Source: Parahaliea mediterranea (GTDB lineage: Bacteria; Pseudomonadota; Gammaproteobacteria; Pseudomonadales; Halieaceae). Taken from it: 64,000 bases of DNA. The position numbers and the translations under genes are program-made. The stretch spans positions 219,496 to 283,495 of the forward strand of contig NZ_QEWO01000006.1 of NCBI RefSeq assembly GCF_003402235.1, in the 5' to 3' direction. The notes under the pieces were generated by a model, which worked only from the letters and a program-made list of their open reading frames with translations, was not told the DNA's origin and made no database searches. Below, piece after piece: positions 57,475 to 64,000 of the stretch (its first letter is position 1; each line of letters begins with the position of its first letter).

Positions 57475-57503
57475 GCCCCTGCTGCTTCTTGTTATCGGTG
57501 ATG

Positions 57504-57517
57504 GTGCCAAATGGCAC
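57504..57517. promoter_or_regulatory. Perfect inverted repeat upstream of the AAA+ gene
   Basis: GTGCC-AAAT-GGCAC is a perfect 5-4-5 inverted repeat centred about 36 bases before the GTG start. TGGCAC resembles a sigma54 -24 box but no -12 partner (TTGC) stands at the right distance on either strand, so an operator is more likely. Confidence 0.45.
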
Positions 57518-57569
57518 AAAGGCCCCAATATAGGGACTCCGACCACCCCTGGCCAGTGTCAGTTGTGCT

Positions 57570-58994
57570 TCAGCGGCGCACGGCCTTGATCACTTCCCGC
57601 GCCAGCGCCCAGCGATCAAAACCCTGGGCGCCATAGTCCAGACCGCGGCGCACAATCACCAGCTCGTGAGAGGGCACCACAATCACGAACTGGCCGCGGT
57701 TGCCGGCGGTGCTGTAGGCATCCGGGGGCACCTCACCCTTGCGCTCATCCGGCACCAGCCACCACTGCCCGCCATAAAAGTTGCCGCTGTCGGCGGTGGC
57801 CGGCGCCGGGCGACGCACAAAGTCGATCCAGTCTTTCGACAGCAGCTGTTCGCCCTGCCACTGGCCCTGTTGCAGGTAGAGCTGGCCAAAGCGGGCCAGG
57901 TCGCGGGCGTTGGTGTACACCTGGCTGCTGAGAATGAAATCGCCAAAACGATCGGTGCTGAGCAGGGTGTTGCGCATGCCCAGTTTGTCGAGCAGGGCGC
58001 GGCGGGGGTATTCGCGGTAGGCCGCCTCGCCCAGCACCTGCTTCATGGCCAGCACGGCGAGCAGGGTGTCGTAGTTCTCGTAGTCCCAAAAGCTGCCCGG
58101 CGCACGTACCAGGCCGCGATTCAGCGCGCCAGCCACAGAGCTGGCGCCGGCCCAGTAGGCGAGCCCGGAGCCAGTGGCGTATTCCAGGCCAAAGCTGTCC
58201 ACCGGGTACAGGCCGCTGGACATGTGCAGCAGGTGACGCAGGGTAATCTGCGTGCGCGGATCGGTGCCGCCTTCCAGCGCCGGCGCCCAGGGCAGCGCCA
58301 GGGGTTCATCCAGGCTCAGTTTGCCAGCATCCACCAGCTGACCGATCAAGGTGGCGGCGATACTCTTGGCGGTGGACCAGGTGCGGGTGCGCGTGTGCCG
58401 GTCGAAACCGTCGGCATAACGCTCGTGCACAATCTGGCCACGGTACAGGATCAGCAGGCTGATAGTGTCCTGCTCCGGCGTGTCGCGCTCAAAGGCCCAG
58501 TCGGAGGCCGCCTGCAGCGCAGCATCACTGATCTCGGCAGGCAGCGGCGCATCAAGCACCTTGTCACCCATCGGCCAGGGCAGGGTGGCCGGGTCGCCCG
58601 CCGGTGGTGGCATAAGCAGCTGGGGCAGGGTATCGATATCCGCAAGGCGTTGCTCGGGCGCCATCACCACACAGCCGATGCCGGGCCGGAAGGCGGCGCT
58701 CACCGCTTGCCCGCCTTCCGGGTTCGCCACGGTCACCGCCTGCGCCTTGGCATGCACCTGCAACTCGCCCGGCGCAGTGTCGCCGTCAAAGCGCACCAGG
58801 TAGGCCAGCTCCTGGCGCTTCACCTGCGCCAGCGTGCGCTTCGAGGTGAACAGACCATTGCAGGCCAGCACCGCCTCTACCCCGTGGCGGATCAGCTGGC
58901 GCTGGGGCTTGAAGTAGTCACTGGCGGTGGCGGGTTGGGCAAGGAGGGCGGCTAGCGCAATGGCTGGGGCGGCGCGGGGCAGAAAGGCAAGCAA
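57570..58994 (-). CDS. Exported serine hydrolase, beta-lactamase/6-aminohexanoate hydrolase type
   Basis: A 474-residue periplasmic protein. The signal peptide (AIALAALLAQPATA/S) is followed by an N-terminal extension of about 150 residues and a beta-lactamase-fold domain. The nucleophile motif SxxK is STAKS, the YxN motif is YENYD, and a RHLLHMSSGL block typical of class C-like esterases follows. The substrate could be a peptide, ester or amide; it is not necessarily a resistance enzyme. The start is TTG, supported by AGGAGA eight bases upstream; no in-frame ATG would preserve the signal peptide. Confidence 0.82.
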   Translation of the reverse strand: MLAFLPRAAPAIALAALLAQPATASDYFKPQRQLIRHGVEAVLACNGLFTSKRTLAQVKRQELAYLVRFDGDTAPGELQVHAKAQAVTVANPEGGQAVSAAFRPGIGCVVMAPEQRLADIDTLPQLLMPPPAGDPATLPWPMGDKVLDAPLPAEISDAALQAASDWAFERDTPEQDTISLLILYRGQIVHERYADGFDRHTRTRTWSTAKSIAATLIGQLVDAGKLSLDEPLALPWAPALEGGTDPRTQITLRHLLHMSSGLYPVDSFGLEYATGSGLAYWAGASSVAGALNRGLVRAPGSFWDYENYDTLLAVLAMKQVLGEAAYREYPRRALLDKLGMRNTLLSTDRFGDFILSSQVYTNARDLARFGQLYLQQGQWQGEQLLSKDWIDFVRRPAPATADSGNFYGGQWWLVPDERKGEVPPDAYSTAGNRGQFVIVVPSHELVIVRRGLDYGAQGFDRWALAREVIKAVRR

Positions 58995-59158
58995 GGGCGA
59001 TCTCCTGATCAGGGTGCACCGGCAGTGTAAAGAAGGCCCGCAGGCATCGCCACAGTTGGTCTGACAGCTTGCAGGTCTGGCAGCTGAAGGTCTTATTGCT
59101 TTCAGTCTCAGAGTTTTCAGCCTTGCGGCTTTCCCTCTGGCGGCTTCAGGCCAACCCG

Positions 59159-61120
59159 CTAGCGCCAGCGCGACTCCTGTTCACGCCGGGTGAAGTCCAC
59201 CGCGCTGCCATCGGCCAGATGCTGGCAAATGCGGGTCGGCACGCCGTCTTCGTCCAGTTCCACCAGGCCAATGCCAGCGCCGTTCAGCAGGCGGCGGCCG
59301 TGGGCGGTGCCCTCCGGCTTGCGCGGAATCACCCGCATGCGGCGCCGGCGGGTCAGCCAGTTCAACGGCGAGCGCGGCGAGTACAGCCAGCGGTTCAGGT
59401 GATCAAGGGTTGCCAGCAGGCGCTCGGGGAAGCTGTTGGAAAGCCCACTGCTGCAGATTTGGTAAATGTCCGGCCCCCGCAGGCGCCCGCGCAGTTCCAC
59501 GTCGTAGACAAAGGAGTAGTGCACATCGCCAGACAGAATGACAAAGTGCCCGGGCGTGCGCGAATGGCGAAAGATATTGAGAATGGCCGCGGCGGCGCCC
59601 TTGTGGGACATCCAGTTTTCCGCATCCACCATCAGCGGCAGGCCGATAAAGGTAAACATGCGCTGGATCACCTCAATCAGCTTGACGCCAAAAATCGGCG
59701 CCGAGGAAACCAGCAGCACCGCCGGCAGCCCCTTCAGGTCGTGCTGCAGATCGGTGAGGGCCTCCCAGTCCATCAGGCCCGATGGCTTATCGGCGGAGGA
59801 TTCCGAGCGCCAGCGGTGGGTGCGGCAGTCGGCCACCACCAATGGTGGGTTTAAATTCCAGGTGTAATGCCAACAATCAAAACGCAGCAAGTCGGTGAGC
59901 AGTTTGTCGTGTTCCTCGCCCCCCGGCAGCTTGAGGGTATTGGCAACCCGCTGCAGCAACTCGGCGGGGAAGGCATCCGGCGCGTTACCCCAACCCTGGC
60001 ACAACAGGTAGGCCAGCAGGGCGTTGCCGATCACTCGGTGGGAGAAGGGATGCCCGTAGGCGCTTTCCTCCCAGCCACGGGTCAGGTTCCAGTCATCGGT
60101 AATGTCATGATCGTCAAAGATCATCGCCACCGGCAGGTGGGCCAGCAGGCGCTGCACCGCCGGCAGGCCATCGGCAAACCGATCGACGGCCGCTTGCTGC
60201 TGCCGGTACAGGTCCTGATCTTCCTGGCTCAGGCCCGGTGGCATTCCACCTGTACCGTAACGCCACAGCGCCGGGGACCACACCAGTACATACATCACCA
60301 GCATTTCGGACAGGGTGATGAGGTGGTTGCGGGCATTGGCCGTGGTGAACACCGGCTTTTCCGCACCGCGAAACAGCACATTCATCAACCCGCGATTGCG
60401 CGGGGTGCGCGGCAGCAGGCGGTCGCGGTGGTAGTAGCAGTCCGGGTGCTGGTACAGGGCCGACGCGCTGGCCGCCCTGACCTCGTCTCCCACGCCGGCC
60501 AAAGGCTCATCCGGCAGGCCCAGCAGGGGTATCAGGTGGTGGATGCGTCGCAGCAGCGGGCCGGCAACATCGTCGGCGTAGATCTGGTCGCCCGTCATCA
60601 CCAGTGCGGCAGGCCAGGTGTCATGGTCATCGGGCGCGGCGGCGCCATTGAAGTGCGCAGCCAGCAGCTTATCCGCCGTGACCAGTCCGTCCCCAGCCCC
60701 GTGATGGGGTTTGCGGCAGGAGCCGTGCAACACCGAGCGCACCTGGCTGCACAGGCGAAAGCCGGGCGTGGCGCGCCCGCTGTAGCACAGATCGGGCGCC
60801 AGCTCGGCCAGGGTCTGCCAATCAGCGGTGGCCTCATCCCGGGGACGCAGGGCCATCTGGTAGCTCACCCAGGTATCACAGGGCAGCTCCGTGGCCAGCG
60901 CCACATCCACCAGCAGCAAATGCAGGCGCTGGCCCGCCTGCATGTGGGTCAGGCCGTCGTCCCGGGACTGCAGCAAATACTGCTGCTCTGCCCTTTCTTC
61001 CTGCGCGCAGAGGGTGAGCTTCAGGTCACAGGGCTGGCTGGTCGCCAGCCAGGCGACAAAACGACCGCGTTCTACACGGCGCAGCAGCGGGCCGGCGAGC
61101 AACAGCGGCAGTTCCGTCAT
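59159..61120 (-). CDS. PhoD-like metallophosphatase
   Basis: A 653-residue protein of the PhoD/alkaline phosphatase D superfamily. Metal-binding blocks are visible as MTGDQIYADD, FDDHDITDDWN and ILSGDVHYSF. Unlike classical PhoD, no signal peptide or twin-arginine motif is seen, so it is probably cytoplasmic; similar long intracellular PhoD-like proteins exist. The substrate is unknown. It begins 23 bases after the stop codon of the DUF3127 gene, suggesting co-transcription. Confidence 0.85.
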   Translation of the reverse strand: MTELPLLLAGPLLRRVERGRFVAWLATSQPCDLKLTLCAQEERAEQQYLLQSRDDGLTHMQAGQRLHLLLVDVALATELPCDTWVSYQMALRPRDEATADWQTLAELAPDLCYSGRATPGFRLCSQVRSVLHGSCRKPHHGAGDGLVTADKLLAAHFNGAAAPDDHDTWPAALVMTGDQIYADDVAGPLLRRIHHLIPLLGLPDEPLAGVGDEVRAASASALYQHPDCYYHRDRLLPRTPRNRGLMNVLFRGAEKPVFTTANARNHLITLSEMLVMYVLVWSPALWRYGTGGMPPGLSQEDQDLYRQQQAAVDRFADGLPAVQRLLAHLPVAMIFDDHDITDDWNLTRGWEESAYGHPFSHRVIGNALLAYLLCQGWGNAPDAFPAELLQRVANTLKLPGGEEHDKLLTDLLRFDCWHYTWNLNPPLVVADCRTHRWRSESSADKPSGLMDWEALTDLQHDLKGLPAVLLVSSAPIFGVKLIEVIQRMFTFIGLPLMVDAENWMSHKGAAAAILNIFRHSRTPGHFVILSGDVHYSFVYDVELRGRLRGPDIYQICSSGLSNSFPERLLATLDHLNRWLYSPRSPLNWLTRRRRMRVIPRKPEGTAHGRRLLNGAGIGLVELDEDGVPTRICQHLADGSAVDFTRREQESRWR

Positions 61121-61143
61121 CCCGGCGGGTACCCCAGCGAGGG

Positions 61144-61491
61144 TCAGAAGGGAATGTCGTCGTCGCCGTAGGGCGGGGGCTCTTCGCCGGCAGGCGCCCC
61201 GGCAGCTGCAGCCTCGGGCGCGGCTGCGGCCGCAACCACCTTCCAGCCCTGCAGGTTGTTGAAGTAGCGGCCATTGTATTCACGCCCGCGGATATCAAAA
61301 CTCACCGTCACTTCCTGGCCGCTCTGCAGGCCATCGAGCAGGGCAATCTTGTCCTGCACGAATTCCAGGTTGATGTCCTGGGGATAGCGACCGTCGTCCA
61401 CGGTCACCACCATTTCGCGCTTGGTGAAGCCGCTGTTGAATGTTTGCGGCTCCTGGATGAGTTTGATTTTTCCGGTCAGTTCGTAGGCCAA
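61144..61491 (-). CDS. DUF3127 small protein with an SSB-like C-terminal tip
   Basis: A 115-residue protein. Residues 1-85 (YELTGKIKLIQEPQTF, KREMVVTVDDGRYPQDINLEFVQDK, VTVSFDIRGREYNGRYFNNLQGWKV) match the DUF3127 family and look like a five-stranded OB fold. A short Ala/Gly/Pro linker leads to GDDDIPF at the very end, the same acidic-hydrophobic tip by which single-stranded DNA-binding protein recruits repair enzymes. The start is TTG at 61491, with AGGAGA six to seven bases upstream and the family N terminus just after it. The longer frame with an ATG at 61674 has no similarity upstream. Confidence 0.8.
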   Translation of the reverse strand: MAYELTGKIKLIQEPQTFNSGFTKREMVVTVDDGRYPQDINLEFVQDKIALLDGLQSGQEVTVSFDIRGREYNGRYFNNLQGWKVVAAAAAPEAAAAGAPAGEEPPPYGDDDIPF

Positions 61492-62065
61492 GCCTTGTCT
61501 CCTGTTACAGCGAGTGGGGTAGCGGTTGTCACTACGGTGTGGGCTTCTATTCATTTTGATCTTATATGCTACTGATTTAAAAAGATTTTTTCGTCTATCC
61601 AGAGAAGAAATACAGGCGAATTCGCACTCCATGTGATCAAAACCACCCAATATCATCCAGACTGAATAATTCATTAATAATCAATGCGTTACTTCAGCAG
61701 CAGCCCAAAAGGGGTCATTATACATTGATGCATTGCTTAACCATCATGCAACTCTGGCCTTTTTGGCCAATTAATTGGTGGTAGTGGTCACCGAGCGCTG
61801 GGATAACAGCCTCACTGCTGATTACCCCCCATGCCAAATCACCGGCTTCCTACTAAAAGCAAATCTGGCCTTGCTCAATCTTACTGGCCCCAATGCGATA
61901 GCGATCAGTGCCTCCATGGCAGTTCACGCCGGGCCAAGACCTAGGGGGATACGCAGGGTCGCCTCTGTGTATTCTTTATCAGTGATTAATCGTAGCTATT
62001 CAAAATGAATAAAAATGCTTCATAGTGGCTAAGTAAACTATGGTCAGAACTGAGAGGAGATCGCC
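61492..62065. other. Long AT-rich intergenic region, left edge of an atypical segment
   Basis: About 570 bases without a convincing gene. Base composition drops from GC-rich to about even here and stays so to the window end. A GTG-started frame at 61775-62008 shows no family features. The stretch may contain decayed sequence at the junction of acquired DNA. Confidence 0.5.
62021..62042 (+). promoter_or_regulatory. Candidate operator of the antitoxin gene
   Basis: CATAGT and ACTATG form a perfect inverted repeat separated by 10 bases, ending 23 bases before the antitoxin ATG. Ribbon-helix-helix antitoxins normally repress their own operon through such paired half-sites. Confidence 0.45.
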
Positions 62066-62344
62066 ATGACCGCTACGCCTAAGACTCGCGCCGTCACTGC
62101 TCATGTCTCCATTGAACTAGCATATCGTGTGGATGAAATCGCCGATCGGTTAGAACGCTCCAAGAGCTGGATCTTCAAGCAGGCTCTGACTGACTGGCTC
62201 GATCGGGAAGAGGAGCGCAGTCGGCTGACTCGGGAGGCACTGGAGGATGTCGATGCTGGACGTCTGATCGACCATCAGGCAATCCAATCCTGGGCAGAGA
62301 GTTTGGGCAATGCGACACCGAATCCAGTACCTACGCACAAGTGA
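62066..62344 (+). CDS. Ribbon-helix-helix antitoxin
   Basis: A 92-residue protein with an N-terminal ribbon-helix-helix DNA-binding domain (AVTAHVSIELAYRVDEIADRLERSKSWIFKQALTDWL) and a charged C-terminal part that would bind and neutralise a ParE/RelE-type toxin. GAGAGGAG lies a few bases before the ATG. The stop codon overlaps a GTG that begins a ParE-like toxin frame, the usual antitoxin-toxin coupling, but that toxin is truncated. Base use is less GC-rich than in the core genes to the left. Confidence 0.85.
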   Translation: MTATPKTRAVTAHVSIELAYRVDEIADRLERSKSWIFKQALTDWLDREEERSRLTREALEDVDAGRLIDHQAIQSWAESLGNATPNPVPTHK

Positions 62345-62469
62345 TAGCACTGAAATGGACGAGTAAAGCGCAGTCCGATCTAGTCCGACTCTACGATTTC
62401 CTGGCGGCAGTCAATCCCCCGGCCCCTGCGCGTTCCGTTCAGCAGTTGGCTCCCTATCAACAGCTTTAG
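62341..62469 (+). pseudogene. Truncated ParE-like toxin
   Basis: A 42-codon frame starts with GTG in the antitoxin stop codon and begins IALKWTSKAQSDLVRLYDFL, the usual N terminus of ParE-family gyrase-inhibiting toxins. Similarity ends after about residue 36 (RSVQQL) and a stop comes at codon 43; complete toxins are roughly 90-100 residues. The remainder is not found downstream. The catalytic or toxic C-terminal part is therefore lost. Confidence 0.75.
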
Positions 62470-62579
62470 GACAATATTCATACTATGCAAATTGAACACA
62501 GTCGTGAAAGTCCTCAAGGCGGACGCTCTGTAGACACCAGCGGTACGTCCTTTCACCGATATACCCATGCGAGATGAAG

Positions 62580-62858
62580 CTATCCATCGGTAACTTCGTA
62601 GTGCCTTACCGCGTTGGCTGTTAGTACTGCCCATGGAGAGCTTGCTGTTCGTTCTTGATGATATTCAAATGACTCAATATCTTTAAACACCTCAGAAACA
62701 TTGAACCGGTTAGGTCTCGCCTTATCCTGAAGTACTTCAAAATCGATACACCCGTCTTCTGCTTTGGTGGCGTCAATATGTTTCTGAAGAGCAGCCAACA
62801 CAGCATCTAAATCCTCATCAGGGATTTCTATGTATCCGTTCAATGTAACAACAGGCAT
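62580..62858 (-). CDS. Antibiotic biosynthesis monooxygenase (ABM) domain protein
   Basis: A 92-residue protein of the ABM/YgiN fold, a dimeric ferredoxin-like alpha-beta barrel. The helix-strand pattern DLDAVLAALQKHIDATKAEDGCIDFEVLQDKA ... FNVSEVFKDIESFEYHQ is typical, including the conserved Glu/Phe/His positions. Members oxidise quinols, aldehydes or haem without cofactor, or have no known activity. AAGGAA precedes the ATG. The gene stands alone in the AT-richer segment. Confidence 0.8.
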   Translation of the reverse strand: MPVVTLNGYIEIPDEDLDAVLAALQKHIDATKAEDGCIDFEVLQDKARPNRFNVSEVFKDIESFEYHQERTASSPWAVLTANAVRHYEVTDG

Positions 62859-63179
62859 GGTATTTCCTTCAAAAGCTTACTTCCTTCTATCACTGTGTCC
62901 TCAATGCAGACATTCTTGTCTTGAATTAAAGAACCACTCTTACCGCACAAAATCTCGAAGAATTTCCACTCTGCCAAACATAAAAAGCTTTTTCCAGTAT
63001 GCATAGTTATGCCGCGGAAGGTTTGCAAGGACGGCAGTTCCTCCGAAATAGTTTCATGCTGAAGACGCCTCAATTCTTGCGATCGACCGGACGACTAGAG
63101 AAGTATCAGCACGACTAGCGGAAAACTTGCGGTCGATCGTCCTTTATAACTTAAGAGGTAGTGGCATCAGGATGGCCCT
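62859..63179. other. Intergenic region between the ABM and sigma factor genes
   Basis: About 320 bases with no supported gene. A minus-strand frame at 62840-63073 overlaps the ABM start and shows no family features. The right third carries direct and inverted repeats described separately, then a TATAAC box (63145-63150) that may be the -10 of the sigma factor gene. Confidence 0.45.
63080..63139 (+). promoter_or_regulatory. Inverted and direct repeats upstream of the ECF sigma gene
   Basis: CGATCGACCG (63080-63089) and CGGTCGATCG (63130-63139) are perfect 10-base inverted arms 40 bases apart. Between them ACGACTAG occurs twice as a direct repeat (63091-63098 and 63111-63118). The block ends about 40 bases before the sigma factor ATG and could be a binding array or a cruciform. 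Confidence 0.5.
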
Positions 63180-63746
63180 ATGACTATCGACAATCAGATC
63201 AACGAAATTTTCGCTTCGTGCAAGTCGATAATTGCGCGAGTAGTTTCACGAATGGTACCTCCTCACGAAATAGAGGACATCGTTCAGGAAACATACGTTA
63301 GGGTTTGCAAATTCCAAAGAAAAAATCAGATATCAAATCATCGGGCTTTAATGCTTAGCACAGCTCGAAATCTAGCAATCGACTACATCAAGCGAGCCGA
63401 AACCCGCTTGTCCACTTCTACTGAAGAAGGATGGATTGAAACACTTGCATCTCAGGAATCGTCTGAAGATCCCTCCTACGACAAGGTCGCTTCAGACGAG
63501 GAGTTTGCACTTTTCTGTGAGGTAGTAAGACAGTTACCTCAGCAGTGTCGACGCGTATTTGTACTAAAAAAGGTATACGGTTTTTCACAGCGCGAAATCG
63601 CAGAAAAATTGGAGTTAAGTGAAAGTACAGTGGAAAAACATATCGCGAAGGGAATGAAGCACTGCGTCTTGCACATGCTGCAGGGACGGGATGATCGCGA
63701 AGAAGGCAAAAGCCAGAAGCGCAGATCGGGAGGTCATGTATCGTGA
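63180..63746 (+). CDS. ECF sigma factor, FecI-like
   Basis: A 188-residue sigma70-family factor with region 2 (PPHEIEDIVQETYVRVCKF and MLSTARNLAIDYIKR) and region 4 (LPQQCRRVFVLKKVYGFSQREIAEKLELSESTVEKHIAKGMKHC). The FecI group usually drives TonB-dependent transporter genes and is controlled by a FecR anti-sigma protein. Here a FecR-like frame starts in the stop codon (GTGA overlap), but it is truncated. The C-terminal tail is basic (KSQKRRSGG). Codon use is AT-richer than in the core region. Confidence 0.88.
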   Translation: MTIDNQINEIFASCKSIIARVVSRMVPPHEIEDIVQETYVRVCKFQRKNQISNHRALMLSTARNLAIDYIKRAETRLSTSTEEGWIETLASQESSEDPSYDKVASDEEFALFCEVVRQLPQQCRRVFVLKKVYGFSQREIAEKLELSESTVEKHIAKGMKHCVLHMLQGRDDREEGKSQKRRSGGHVS

Positions 63747-63889
63747 GTAACGTGTATAGAATATCCACTCATTCGAACGCTATTGAATTAGCCACAGAGT
63801 GGTTGGCTAAAATAGACCGAGGCCTTAGTCATTCAGAAAGATCAGAGCTCAACCTCTGGCTCGCAGCAGACGCTTGTTGTCTCGCTTAA
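63743..63889 (+). pseudogene. FecR-like anti-sigma factor, truncated
   Basis: A 48-codon frame begins with GTG overlapping the sigma factor stop codon. It encodes AIELATEWLAKIDRGLSHSERSELNLWLAAD, the start of the FecR N-terminal domain (DUF4880), which binds the sigma factor. Similarity ends at about codon 43, then ACCLA and a stop. Full FecR proteins are around 300 residues with a membrane helix and periplasmic domain. The rest is not seen in the remaining 111 bases. Confidence 0.7.
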
Positions 63890-64000
63890 TAATCCGTAAA
63901 CCGCGGTGGGTTTCATTCCGGATTGTGTCGTTCCGGACGTGTTGGGAAACCGGCAGAATCCGGGATATCCCAAGCTGCATCGTCCCTCGGCTGGGTAATG
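63890..64000. other. Unassigned sequence after the FecR break
   Basis: The last 111 bases show no coding signal. They contain a 10-base palindrome GGGATATCCC (63962-63971) and short repeats of TCCGGA/ATTCCGG. This may be the edge of a mobile element or other insertion whose body lies beyond the window. Confidence 0.3.

Noticed and set aside
57504..57517. A sigma54 promoter reading of the TGGCAC element before the AAA+ gene
   Set aside because: No TTGC-type -12 element stands at the required spacing on either strand; the site is better described as an inverted repeat.
61775..62008. A 77-residue plus-strand frame before the antitoxin
   Set aside because: No ribosome binding site, no family features, and located in a region that looks decayed.
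62840..63073. A 77-residue minus-strand frame upstream of the ABM gene
   Set aside because: Overlaps the start and ribosome binding site of the ABM gene and lacks any recognisable feature.

Overview
The window is a stretch of a GC-rich gammaproteobacterial chromosome. Gene content and order resemble the origin-proximal region of Pseudomonas and its marine relatives (Halieaceae/Cellvibrionales-type Pseudomonadales). Three blocks recall the Pseudomonas aeruginosa neighbourhood: dsbA-cytochrome c4-cytochrome c5-engB-polA; the aa3/caa3 oxidase block coxBAC with its assembly genes; and aroE-hemF-tsaC-dprA-LysM-def-fmt-rsmB-trkA-trkH-lpxL-glyQS-gmhB. The taxonomic call is an inference from synteny and protein character; no rRNA gene is present.

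Layout. 1-2.1 kb: end of an MFS transporter, a cysteine-synthase-family enzyme and an FMN reductase. 2.2-7.7 kb: dsbA, two c-type cytochromes, engB, a structured intergenic RNA candidate and polA. 8.1-16.2 kb: a small exported protein, then a leftward oxidase operon (coxB, coxA, ctaG, coxC, SURF1, a small assembly-like protein, ctaB, SCO1) with one counter-oriented DUF2909 gene. The heme A synthase gene normally found in this block is absent. 16.5-24.3 kb: MATE exporter, yheV-like gene, gamma-carbonic anhydrase, aroE, hemF, tsaC, purE, dprA and a LysM protein. 24.5-35.8 kb: def-fmt-rsmB, trkA-trkH, djlA, an lpxL-type acyltransferase, glyQ-glyS-gmhB. 35.9-42 kb: a YdeP/FdhF-type molybdoenzyme, rmuC, a chalcone-isomerase-like/TonB fusion and two unknown proteins.

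42.2-57.5 kb is the most unusual part: a long leftward Chp/Pil-like chemosensory cluster. It runs from a sigma54-activator-like AAA+ protein, an unknown protein and a CheB-type methylesterase, through PilG-, PilI-, PilJ- and PilK-like proteins, to a ChpA kinase encoded as two separate genes, then a CheW-like protein and a small unknown protein. No PilH is present, the receptor's signalling tip is divergent, and the AAA+ protein lacks the sigma54-contact motif. It may be an atypical branch of the type IV pilus chemosensory class.

57.5-61.5 kb carries a secreted serine hydrolase, a PhoD-like phosphatase and a small DUF3127 protein ending in an SSB-like acidic tip. 61.5-64 kb is visibly AT-richer and looks like an acquired or decaying segment: a ribbon-helix-helix antitoxin with a truncated ParE-like toxin, an ABM-domain monooxygenase, an ECF sigma factor and a FecR-like anti-sigma gene that stops after its first ~45 codons.
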